64,000 nt of DNA from Bradyrhizobium iriomotense (lineage in GTDB: Bacteria; Pseudomonadota; Alphaproteobacteria; Rhizobiales; Xanthobacteraceae). Below the pieces are notes generated by a model. It ran no database searches. It saw only the letters and a list, made by a program, of their open reading frames with translations, and had not been told where the DNA came from. The stretch covers positions 62,001 to 126,000 of the forward strand of contig NZ_JAFCJZ010000016.1 in assembly GCF_018130765.1 (NCBI RefSeq), given 5' to 3'. The number at the start of each line of letters is the position of its first letter. Position 1 is the stretch's first letter. The position numbers and the translations under genes are program-made. Shown piece by piece: positions 9,008-17,156 of the stretch.

Positions 9008-10345
9008 ATGAATCCGTCGCTTCAGCTCGATCCGAAAACCGCGGAACGTGATATCGAGGCCGCGCTGACTGCAGCACGCGCTAGCTATCTCCGCGCCAAC
9101 GCCAAAAGCCGGGAGGCGTTCGAGCGGGCGGCCGAGTATCTGCCGGGAGGGACAACCCGTACCGGTCTTTTCAACTCACCGTTTCCCATTTTCGTCGCGC
9201 GCGGCCATGATGCCTACATCTGGGATCTCGACGGCAAGCGCTACGTCGATGCCCTCAGCGAGTTTACGGCGGGTCTGCTCGGACATTCCAATCCGGTGGT
9301 GCTGCGGACCATGCGTCAGGCGCTGGACGATGGTCTCAGCCTTGGTGGACAGATTGAGGACGAGGCACGCTTTGCCCGGCAGATCGTTGAGCGCTTCCCG
9401 TCGATCGAAAAGGTTCGGTTTGCGAATTCCGGAACGGAAGCCAACGTCTCGGCGATCGCCACCGCGCTACATTACACCGGCAGGTCCAGGGTCATGGTGT
9501 TTGAAGGCGCCTACCACGGCGGCAGCCTGAACTTTCCGATCAACGGTCCTTCGCCACTGAATACGCGCCTCGATGTCGTCCAAGTGCCATACAACGATGC
9601 CGAAGCCGTCCGCGTGGCCATTCGGCGGGAGGGCGATAAGCTGGGTGCCGTGATCGTCGAGCCGATGCTGGGCGCGGGAGGCAGCATTCCGGCCGACCGT
9701 GAGTTTCTGGTCGCGGTGAAGGAGGAAGCGGCTAGGGCTGGCGCCATTCTGATCTTCGACGAGATCCAGACTTCGCGCCTGGCACCAAATGGAATGCAAG
9801 GATACTGGGGCATCACGCCTGACATTACCACGCTCGGAAAATACCTGGCCGGCGGCCTGTCGATCGGCGCATTTGGCGGGCGAGAGGATATCATGGCATT
9901 GTTCGATCCGCGCAAGCCATCGTCGCTCGTTCTTTCCGGCACATTCAACAACAACAGCCTCGGTATGCGGGTCGGCGCAGCCGTGCTGTCGGAGGTTGCG
10001 ACGGCGGCGGCAATCGAGCGATTGTCGGCGCGGGGCGATAAACTAAGGCAGCAGTTGAACGCTAAGCTGGAGGACGCTCGGATTGCAGCACAATTCACCG
10101 GCTTTGGCTCGATCCTTGCGATTCACTTCGTGCAAGGTTTGCTCAGAGATGCGCGTGATGCCGCAGCATCCGATTCCAAATTGCGCGAGCTGTTCTATCT
10201 CCATATGTTGGAGGAGGGCATCTGGATCGCCCGGCGCGGCATGATGGCGCTGTCGTTAGCGCTTTCGGAGATCGACTTAGATCAGATCGTCTCGGCTGTC
10301 GAAGGATTTACGGAGCGCTGGGGGCACCTTCTGCCGAAGCGTTGA
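9008..10345 (+). CDS. Class III aminotransferase, beta-phenylalanine/beta-amino acid aminotransferase-like
   Basis: 445 aa. GAGGAGG immediately upstream fixes the ATG at 9008. PLP motifs are SGTEAN (141-146), YHGGSLN, FDEIQTSRL with Asp251, and Lys278 in TLGKYLAGGL. From memory, the sequence tracks the beta-phenylalanine aminotransferases of Variovorax and Mesorhizobium closely: the substrate-arginine region LPGGTTRTGLFNSPFP (Arg51) and the C-terminal ARRGMMALSL both match blocks holding the two carboxylate-binding arginines there. These enzymes turn beta-amino acids into beta-keto acids, which is the substrate class of the BKACE at 6185. A more generic GSA-aminomutase-like role cannot be excluded without alignment. 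Confidence 0.85.
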   Translation: MNPSLQLDPKTAERDIEAALTAARASYLRANAKSREAFERAAEYLPGGTTRTGLFNSPFPIFVARGHDAYIWDLDGKRYVDALSEFTAGLLGHSNPVVLRTMRQALDDGLSLGGQIEDEARFARQIVERFPSIEKVRFANSGTEANVSAIATALHYTGRSRVMVFEGAYHGGSLNFPINGPSPLNTRLDVVQVPYNDAEAVRVAIRREGDKLGAVIVEPMLGAGGSIPADREFLVAVKEEAARAGAILIFDEIQTSRLAPNGMQGYWGITPDITTLGKYLAGGLSIGAFGGREDIMALFDPRKPSSLVLSGTFNNNSLGMRVGAAVLSEVATAAAIERLSARGDKLRQQLNAKLEDARIAAQFTGFGSILAIHFVQGLLRDARDAAASDSKLRELFYLHMLEEGIWIARRGMMALSLALSEIDLDQIVSAVEGFTERWGHLLPKR

Positions 10346-10421
10346 ACCTAGGTCGACGGGTGAGAACTCCAATCGAAATACTGCGGCGAGCCACAGTACT
10401 TGTCCGCACGCGGAGGGTGTG

Positions 10422-11357
10422 ATGTCAACGATCAAGATGCGCGACATTCCCGTGCAGAAGAACTCTGCGCCGGAAACCAATGCGCAGAGGGCAGCGCGAT
10501 ACTACAATTCTGGCACGGCATTTCAGATAGAGCAGAGTGCTGTACCACCAGCTACGTTCGTCGACGAAGCTAAGCGAGCGCTCGATCCCGATGCTCTTAC
10601 AGCAGTTATCTGTTGCGATAGCTCGTCTGCACTGGGACTAAAGGCTCCGGCTACCGCACCGAATGTTCTGGCGCGCTATGTCGTAATTCGGCCTGGAGAG
10701 CAATTGGAACTCGCGGCCGAAGCGTCAACTATGATTTTCTACTGCATCACTGGCTCTGGACAGATCGGAGATCAGGAAGCGATCCTTGAGTGGCAGACAG
10801 GGGATGTCTTTCTGATGCCTGGAGGTAAGGCGATCTGTCTGCGCTCTCGGGGTGATCGTAATACCGTCCTATGGGTGGTCGGTGACGATCCGCTTGTCCG
10901 CTTTATGGATCTGAACGCAAAGGCGCCGACGAACTCATCGATTTCTCCTGTTCATTATCCAGCAAAGGATATCAGGCGCCAAATCGACCTGATCTATTCG
11001 GCGCAGCAAGAACCGGATACGGCCGGGCGAGCGGTCATCTTTTCGAGCGATAATCATGACAAGAGCCGGAATATCGCTCCCGTGCTTACACTCGCCTTGA
11101 ATACCCTTGATCCAGACACGGAGACACGACCGCACAGGCACAATTCTGTAGCCGTGATGCTCGTTTTAGAAGGGGAGAGCTGCCGCAGTTCCGTGGATGG
11201 AAACATTAAAGAATGGTCCAAACTCTCTACTACAGTCACTCCGCCGTTTGCTTGGCACTCGCATCACAACAATGGGAAAGTTCGCGCGGAGCTGTTGATC
11301 GTTCAAGATGGCGGCATGTTCACACACTCGAGAGTGAATGGGTTCAGCTTCGCCTAA
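10422..11357 (+). CDS. Bicupin protein, gentisate 1,2-dioxygenase-like
   Basis: 311 aa with two cupin barrels. The N-terminal barrel (about 85-165) has the shape YVVIRPGEQLEL...GSGQIG...WQTGDVFLMPGG but few metal-type histidines. The C-terminal barrel (about 215-300) keeps a plausible metal site: RPHRHNSVAVMLVLEGE followed by AWHSHHN. This asymmetry is common in gentisate/1-hydroxy-2-naphthoate dioxygenase relatives and in bicupin binding proteins. GGAGGG precedes the ATG at 10422 by 4 nt; a GTG one codon earlier would be too close. It ends the operon that starts with the liv genes. Function is unknown; ring-opening oxygenase or ligand-binding protein are both possible. Confidence 0.75.
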   Translation: MSTIKMRDIPVQKNSAPETNAQRAARYYNSGTAFQIEQSAVPPATFVDEAKRALDPDALTAVICCDSSSALGLKAPATAPNVLARYVVIRPGEQLELAAEASTMIFYCITGSGQIGDQEAILEWQTGDVFLMPGGKAICLRSRGDRNTVLWVVGDDPLVRFMDLNAKAPTNSSISPVHYPAKDIRRQIDLIYSAQQEPDTAGRAVIFSSDNHDKSRNIAPVLTLALNTLDPDTETRPHRHNSVAVMLVLEGESCRSSVDGNIKEWSKLSTTVTPPFAWHSHHNNGKVRAELLIVQDGGMFTHSRVNGFSFA

Positions 11358-11847
11358 GCGCGGCTCATGCAAGTTCTCGTAGGAGTGCAGGCATCGGCCT
11401 TGAATGCTAAAAGTGGCAGGGGATCCACGCCGGGACTCGGGGCGCGGTCCCCGCTCTAGAGCACGGCGGCCGATCCATGGTTGCTTTCCCGGTGGACCAC
11501 ATTTCCGAAGTGAGATGCTGGCGCTATCCTTCATTCAGATCCAGTCTTTGCATATCCATCGGGCCGCTTTCACGTTTTGGCAGTAGCCTGCCGCAGGTTC
11601 GGCTCCCTGATGTTGCGAGCTCACAGGATGCCGTTCATTTCCTTTGTGAAGGGCTTCGGTGCAGTTATGAAATTCTGTAACCTTCAGGCTGCTCGTCGAA
11701 CACACTCAATAGGTCAGTTCCAGGCACGAAATGTTGGCGTGGGGTTGCCAAAGAGCGAATATGCGCTGTGGCGCATACCTTTTCGGCATACGCTCAAATG
11801 AGACAGATGTGAGGATAAACGCGACGTTTGTCTTCAAGGGGGTCGCC
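11358..11847. other. 490-bp intergenic region, no gene recognised
   Basis: Separates the bicupin gene from the GGT gene. Short open frames exist on both strands but none has a family signature or a good ribosome site. It carries GC-rich inverted-repeat-like sequence near 11438-11455 and presumably holds the terminator of the first operon and the promoter of the second, but no convincing element could be assigned. Confidence 0.4.
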
Positions 11848-13452
11848 GTGAACAAAGGGATTGTCGTTGCCGAACAGCCGGATGCGGTGGAGGTTGGTGC
11901 TCGCATCTTGATGGCCGGTGGCAACGCTGTAGATGCTGCTGTCGCATGCGCTTTTGCACAAGGCGTGGTCGACCAGATGAACGGCGGCGTGGCCGGGTAC
12001 GGATGTGCCCAGGTTTATTTTCCGGCACGCGGCATTCATGACGGCTTGAGTTTTCTTTTTCAGGCGCCTGCTGCGGTTGTTCCAGGCATGTGGAGCCATT
12101 TGCTGGAACGCGAGACCCCGGATGGATTCGGATTCGTGTTGAAGGGATACGTCAACGATTTCGGCTATCAATCGATCGCGGTGCCCGGCGCTGTCAAGGG
12201 CTGGTACGATCTGCAGCGGCGCTATGGGGTTCTGCCATGGGGTGATGTCGTCGAGCCTGCACTGCGTCTCGCCGTAGGCGGATATCGCATCACGCCAGCC
12301 GTTCGCGAGCAATGGTTCGTCGTCGATGACGCCGGCCGGGCGGACAACATTCATCGTCTGCGTCAGACGCGAGCCTATGCGCACCTGTTCTTTGCGCCTG
12401 ATGGCTCCGCGCTGAAAACGGGTACCGTCGTGCGCAATGCCGACTACGGTGCGACCCTCGCGACCATTGCCCGCGATGGCGCAGCCGGCTTCCATGCGGG
12501 ACGCGTCGCAGATGCGATCTCACAGGATATGGAAAGAAACGGCGGCTTGTTGGGCCGAGTTGATCTCGAGACCTATGAGGCCGAGCCTGTGACCCCGTTG
12601 TGGGGCGATTACCGTGGTCACAAAATAAGTGTGCTGCCGCCGCCCACCAGCGGAGCGATGCTCTTGCGCATGCTGCGCACGCTCGAGCATTTCGATCTTC
12701 GAAGCATGGGACACAATACGCCGGACTATATCGCGACGGTCGCTGAAGTCATGAAGCGCGCACAACTCGCCAAAGAGACGCTGATCGGAGATCCGCGGCA
12801 CGACAACATCGATCCGGCCGCGATCTTCGATCCGGCGATTTGCCGCCAGGAAGCGGATGAGATCAAGCGCGGGGAACGTGTTCACATTGAGCGGGTGGGG
12901 GATCGCGAGACCAAGACCACGACCCATGTCTCGGTGATGGATAGGGATGGAAATGCCGTCACCATGACCCACTCGCTTGGGGCCCAATCGGGCGTCCTGA
13001 CCCCCGGCCTAGGCTTCATGTATAACGGCGCTATCGGAATGTTCGATCCTCGGCCGGGTAATTCCCGTTCGCTCGAACCCCATCGGCGCCGTGTGACATC
13101 CATGACCCCCGCCATGGTATTCGCCGGAAACCGATTGCGGATGCTGCTTGGTGCGCCCGGCGGCTCGCATATTCCGATGGGAATTCTCCAGGTCATCCTC
13201 AATGTTCTCGACCATGGCATGTCGATCTCCGACGCAGTCGCGGCGCCGAGATTTTCGGCGCCCGGCGAGGTAATTGATCTGAGTGCCCGGATTCCCTCCT
13301 ATATTTGCGATGCGGTAGCCGCCCGGGGTTACCAGATTGCCAGATCGGCGCAGAGTTTCACCGTCGCCAAGGTTCACGCCATTCTTTACGGCGATGGGGA
13401 ATCCCAGGGCGCGGCAGATCCCGGCGGCGGCGGGATGGCGCTCGCGGTGTAG
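11848..13452 (+). CDS. ggt: Gamma-glutamyltransferase family protein, without signal peptide
   Basis: Ntn-hydrolase that self-cleaves into two subunits and removes gamma-glutamyl (or related acyl) groups. The 534-aa frame from GTG 11848 has AAGGGGG 5 nt upstream; an upstream ATG at 11731 would add a non-homologous stretch. The N-terminal block GGNAVDAAVACAFAQGVVDQ is standard, and the catalytic Thr is in TTTHVSVMDRDGNAVTMTH near residue 390, followed by GFMYNGAIGMFDPRPG. No signal peptide is visible, unlike periplasmic GGTs such as E. coli Ggt, so the enzyme should be cytosolic. It leads a block with a dipeptide-type importer, suggesting import of an intact gamma-glutamyl compound followed by cleavage inside. 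A paralogue lies at 23795-25462. Confidence 0.88.
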   Translation: MNKGIVVAEQPDAVEVGARILMAGGNAVDAAVACAFAQGVVDQMNGGVAGYGCAQVYFPARGIHDGLSFLFQAPAAVVPGMWSHLLERETPDGFGFVLKGYVNDFGYQSIAVPGAVKGWYDLQRRYGVLPWGDVVEPALRLAVGGYRITPAVREQWFVVDDAGRADNIHRLRQTRAYAHLFFAPDGSALKTGTVVRNADYGATLATIARDGAAGFHAGRVADAISQDMERNGGLLGRVDLETYEAEPVTPLWGDYRGHKISVLPPPTSGAMLLRMLRTLEHFDLRSMGHNTPDYIATVAEVMKRAQLAKETLIGDPRHDNIDPAAIFDPAICRQEADEIKRGERVHIERVGDRETKTTTHVSVMDRDGNAVTMTHSLGAQSGVLTPGLGFMYNGAIGMFDPRPGNSRSLEPHRRRVTSMTPAMVFAGNRLRMLLGAPGGSHIPMGILQVILNVLDHGMSISDAVAAPRFSAPGEVIDLSARIPSYICDAVAARGYQIARSAQSFTVAKVHAILYGDGESQGAADPGGGGMALAV

Positions 13453-13614
13453 GCCGCTCCGGCGCTCCGCAGGACAGCCGTGCGCTCGCCTGCAAGCTCG
13501 TCCATCGCTTATTCCGATAGACCGTGCCCTGTAATTTGAATTTCCAAAGGCCGATACCCCTCCATAAGCTTGCTCATTGTGTGAAACCCGCCGGTCCCCA
13601 GTCAGGAGCGCACC

Positions 13615-15237
13615 ATGGATAGTTCTCGCCGTTTTGCCCCGCATGCGTCATTCGGAAGTCTCACCCGACGTGAGGCTCTACTCGGGGCAACGGCTGCGCT
13701 GATCGGGGCCGCGATTCCGGCCGAGGCGGCCTCGACCAAAACCATCCGGGCGGTCATGCACGCGCCGCTGCGCCTGATCGACCCGATTACGACGACGGCC
13801 TACATCTCTCGCGATCATGGTTACATGATCTACGACACGCTGGTTGCCGCTGACGAGAACTTTCAACCTCAGCCGCAGATGGCAGAGTGGGTGATCTCTG
13901 ACGACAAGCTCGTCTATACCTTCAAGCTTCGCGAGGGTTTGGCTTGGCACGACGGTCCGCCTGTGACCGCAGAAGACTGCGTCGCCTCTCTCAAGCGCTG
14001 GTGGCAGCGCGATACCATGGGGCAGCTGTTGGCGAGCTATACGACGTCGCTGGATGCCTCCGATCCTCGGACCATCGTCCTGAAGTTGAAGCAGCCCGCT
14101 GGCTTTGTGCTTGATGCTCTCGGCAAGCCTTCATCGAACGTTCCCTTCATGATGCCAAAGCGGGTGGCCGACACGCCGGCGACCCAGCCGATCACGGAGA
14201 CCATCGGGTCAGGACCCTTCAAATTTCTGAAGGAAGAGTTCCAGCCCGGAGTCCGTGCAGTCTACGTCAAGAACGAGAAGTATGTGCCGCGCAAGGAGAA
14301 GCCGAGTTGGACCTCCGGTGGCAAGGTCGTAAAGGTCGACCGCGTGGAGTGGGTCGTCATGCCGGATGCTCAGACCGCCATCAATGCTCTGGCGAACGGC
14401 GAGATCGACTACATCGACGAGCCGCAGGTTGATCTGCTTAAATTATTCGAGGGCAGCAATGATGTTGTCGTCAAGAATAACAACAAGTTCGGTCTCCAGG
14501 TCCTCGCGCGCATGAACTTCCTTGCGCCGCCGTTCACCAACGAGAAGATCCGGCGAGCGGCAATGCTCGCGTTCAAGCAGGAGAATTTTCTCGCTGCCAT
14601 GGTGGGAGATCCTTCCGGCTATAAGGTGTGCGGGGCAATGTTCGTGTGCGGCACGACACTGGCTACCGACATAGGCTCCGAGTCGCTGGTCAAGGGCGAC
14701 GGAATGGTTGAGGCTCGCAGGCTCCTCAAGGAGGCGAACTATGACGGGAAGCCAATCAGGATCATTCAGCCTACCGACGTGAACACGCAGAAGGCGCAGC
14801 CTATCGTTGGGGCGCAAGCCCTGAAGGACGCTGGCTTCAATGTCGAGCTCCTGCCGATGGACTGGCAGACCGCCGTGGCGACGCGCAGCAATGCCAAGCT
14901 GGCCCAGGAAGGCGGCTGGCACATGTACTTTACTGCGCTCGGCGGCGCCGAAATGTCCAATCCGCTGACGAGCGCGCCCTTAAATGCAATAGGCGCGGCT
15001 GGCTACCCCGGCTGGCCCGACGACAAGGAAATTCAGGCGCTCCGGATTCGTTTCGCAGAAGCGGGGAGTCTGGACGAGCGCAAGAAGGTCGCGGCCGAAT
15101 TGCAGAAGCTCGCTTACGAGCACGTGATCTACGTCCCGTTAGGCCAGATTGCGACGCCGGCGGCATGGAGCGCCAAGTTGACCGGTGTCCTGGATGGGCC
15201 GGCCGTGCCCTACTTCTGGAACATGGACAAGTCCTGA
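13615..15237 (+). CDS. ABC transporter substrate-binding protein, family 5 (dipeptide/peptide type)
   Basis: 540 aa periplasmic binding protein. The N-terminus has a twin-arginine-type signal (SLTRREALLGATAALIGAAI, RR at 18-19) ending near AEA-AST at 37-40. Family 5 hallmarks: YDTLVAADENFQPQPQMAEW, YTFKLREGLAWHDGPPVTAEDCVASLKRW, GSGPFKFLKEE, and INALANGEIDYIDEP. It starts the four-gene importer (binding protein, two permeases, one double ATPase). Ligands of family 5 proteins range from peptides to nickel and opines; the neighbouring GGT suggests gamma-glutamyl peptides or amides. Confidence 0.93.
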   Translation: MDSSRRFAPHASFGSLTRREALLGATAALIGAAIPAEAASTKTIRAVMHAPLRLIDPITTTAYISRDHGYMIYDTLVAADENFQPQPQMAEWVISDDKLVYTFKLREGLAWHDGPPVTAEDCVASLKRWWQRDTMGQLLASYTTSLDASDPRTIVLKLKQPAGFVLDALGKPSSNVPFMMPKRVADTPATQPITETIGSGPFKFLKEEFQPGVRAVYVKNEKYVPRKEKPSWTSGGKVVKVDRVEWVVMPDAQTAINALANGEIDYIDEPQVDLLKLFEGSNDVVVKNNNKFGLQVLARMNFLAPPFTNEKIRRAAMLAFKQENFLAAMVGDPSGYKVCGAMFVCGTTLATDIGSESLVKGDGMVEARRLLKEANYDGKPIRIIQPTDVNTQKAQPIVGAQALKDAGFNVELLPMDWQTAVATRSNAKLAQEGGWHMYFTALGGAEMSNPLTSAPLNAIGAAGYPGWPDDKEIQALRIRFAEAGSLDERKKVAAELQKLAYEHVIYVPLGQIATPAAWSAKLTGVLDGPAVPYFWNMDKS

Positions 15238-15324
15238 TGGAGACATCGCCCTTGGTTGATCCAAGCGGCTTCCTCTGCACCGGAAATGGCGGGCATGCGT
15301 TAACGCCTCGCAACGAAGGCTCTC

Positions 15325-16266
15325 ATGTTTGGTTTCATTCTGCGACGCATCTTTGCCTCGATCCCCGTCATGTTCGTCGTCACGGTGACGATCTTCATGC
15401 TGCTTCGGCTGACGCCCGGTGATCCCGCCTCCGTGATCGCTGGCGACAATGCGACCGCGGAGCAACTCGCTCGCATCCGCACGCAGCTTGGGCTCGACCA
15501 GCCGCTGCAGCAGCAATTCTTCGATTGGATGTGGCGTCTCGTTCATGGAGACTTCGGCACCTCGATCATCTCCGGTACCCCGGTTACGACGCTGATAGCC
15601 GATCGGATCGAGCCGACCCTCAGCCTCGCGCTCGCGACCATCACGCTATCGGTCATCGTTGCAGTACCGCTGGGTGCTCTGGCAGCGGCACGGCATGGGA
15701 CTTGGGTGGATCGGGCGGTCATCGCGCTTTCGGTCCTCGGCTTCTCGATTCCGGTCTTCGTCATCGGCTATGGATTGATCCAGATTTTCGCCATCGAGCT
15801 CCGCTGGCTTCCGGTTCAGGGTTTTCGCAGCATTCGGGATGGTCTGGCGGAATTCGGTACGCGCATGATCATGCCAACGCTTGCGCTCACCTTTCTCTAT
15901 GTGGCGCTGATTGCCCGTATCACACGGACGAGTTTGCTCGAGGTGCTTGGCGAAGACTACATCCGCACGGCGCGCGCGAAGGGAATCTCCGAGCGCACCG
16001 TATTCATGCGCCATGCGCTTCGAAATGCCGCTGTACCGATCATAACGGTGATCGGCATCGGCTTTGCACTCCTGGTCAGCGGCGTCGTAGTGACCGAGAG
16101 CGTGTTCAATCTGCCTGGTGTCGGTCGATTGACGATCGACGCTGTCCTCGCGCGCGACTATCCGGTGGTGCAGGCCGTTATTCTCCTGTCGAGCCTGCTC
16201 TACGTGATGATCAACCTGGCCATCGACGTGATCTACGTACTGGTCGACCCACGGATCCGATATTGA
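15325..16266 (+). CDS. dppB: Dipeptide-type ABC transporter permease DppB
   Basis: 313 aa inner-membrane permease. The first membrane helix (FGFILRRIFASIPVMFVVTV) and RLTPGDPASVIAGDNAT are diagnostic of DppB/OppB. The cytoplasmic EAA loop is RTSLLEVLGEDYIRTARAKG at about residues 200-220, followed by HALRNAAVPIITVIG and the terminal DVIYVLVDPRIRY. Its TGA overlaps the ATG of the next permease by one base. An 87-bp gap separates it from the binding-protein gene, the usual place for processing that favours binding-protein expression. Confidence 0.95.
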   Translation: MFGFILRRIFASIPVMFVVTVTIFMLLRLTPGDPASVIAGDNATAEQLARIRTQLGLDQPLQQQFFDWMWRLVHGDFGTSIISGTPVTTLIADRIEPTLSLALATITLSVIVAVPLGALAAARHGTWVDRAVIALSVLGFSIPVFVIGYGLIQIFAIELRWLPVQGFRSIRDGLAEFGTRMIMPTLALTFLYVALIARITRTSLLEVLGEDYIRTARAKGISERTVFMRHALRNAAVPIITVIGIGFALLVSGVVVTESVFNLPGVGRLTIDAVLARDYPVVQAVILLSSLLYVMINLAIDVIYVLVDPRIRY

Positions 16267-17156
16267 TGAGCCTCAATTCCCATCTCGAACCGGTCGAGCC
16301 GAGGCGCTTCAGCCCCTTCTATCTTGCGCCTGCGCTCGCGCAAGCTCCGCTGGTGGCACTATCCGGTACGATCCTGATCGCGATCCTGGTCATGGCGCTG
16401 CTGGCGCCCTGGCTCGCGCCGCACGACCCCGGGCTGCTCAGCCCACTGATGCGGCTGAAGCAGGCGAGCGCCCAATATCCGCTCGGAAACGACGCTTACG
16501 GCCGCGATCTGCTCTCGAGGGTCCTTTACGGCGCGCGCGTGTCGCTCGGCATCGGTATGGGCGCCGCACTTTGCAGCGTCGCGATCGGGCTCACCATCGG
16601 TCTTCTTGCCGGATTTATCAGATGGCTCGATTCCATCGTGATGCGCGTGGTGGATGGCTTCATGGCGATCCCCAACGTATTGCTTGCGATCACCATCGTC
16701 ACTCTGTCGGGGGCAAGCCTGACGACGGTGTTGATCGCAATTACCGTGCCGGAAATTCCGCGTATCATAAGGCTCGTACGTGCGGTCGTATTGACGGTGC
16801 GCGAAGAGCCTTACGTAGAGGCTGCGATCGCTCTTGGCACTTCGACCCCGCGTATCTTGTGGCGGCATCTCATGCCGAATACGTTCGCCCCCCTGATCGT
16901 CCAGGGTAGCTATGTATGTGCATCCGCCATTCTGACCGAGGCCGTGCTTTCCTTCCTCGGCACGGGCATCAATCCGGTTACCCCCAGTTGGGGAAACATC
17001 ATGGCTGATGGGCGGAGTTATTTCCGCCTGAGGCCGGAGCTCATCTTCTGGCCGGGCGTGTGTCTGTCGCTGACGATCCTGTCGATCAACATTCTCGGAG
17101 ATGCGTTGCGCGACAAGCTCGACCCTCGTCTCATCAAGCGCGGGGAAGGACGGTGA
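16266..17156 (+). CDS. dppC: Dipeptide-type ABC transporter permease DppC
   Basis: 296 aa partner permease. A longer open frame exists upstream but lies within dppB; the ATG at 16266 shares a base with the dppB stop and gives the standard short N-terminus. Family marks: LLAPWLAPHDPG, YPLGNDAYGRDLLSRVLYGARVSLGIG, the EAA loop VLTVREEPYVEAAIALGTST, and FPGVCLSLTILSINILGDALRDKLDPR-type C-terminus. It should pair with DppB to form the channel. Confidence 0.95.
   Translation: MSLNSHLEPVEPRRFSPFYLAPALAQAPLVALSGTILIAILVMALLAPWLAPHDPGLLSPLMRLKQASAQYPLGNDAYGRDLLSRVLYGARVSLGIGMGAALCSVAIGLTIGLLAGFIRWLDSIVMRVVDGFMAIPNVLLAITIVTLSGASLTTVLIAITVPEIPRIIRLVRAVVLTVREEPYVEAAIALGTSTPRILWRHLMPNTFAPLIVQGSYVCASAILTEAVLSFLGTGINPVTPSWGNIMADGRSYFRLRPELIFWPGVCLSLTILSINILGDALRDKLDPRLIKRGEGR

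Noticed and set aside
15525..16265. Long frame upstream of the dppC start, overlapping dppB
   Set aside because: Only the part from 16266 is homologous to DppC; the earlier part is dppB read in another frame.
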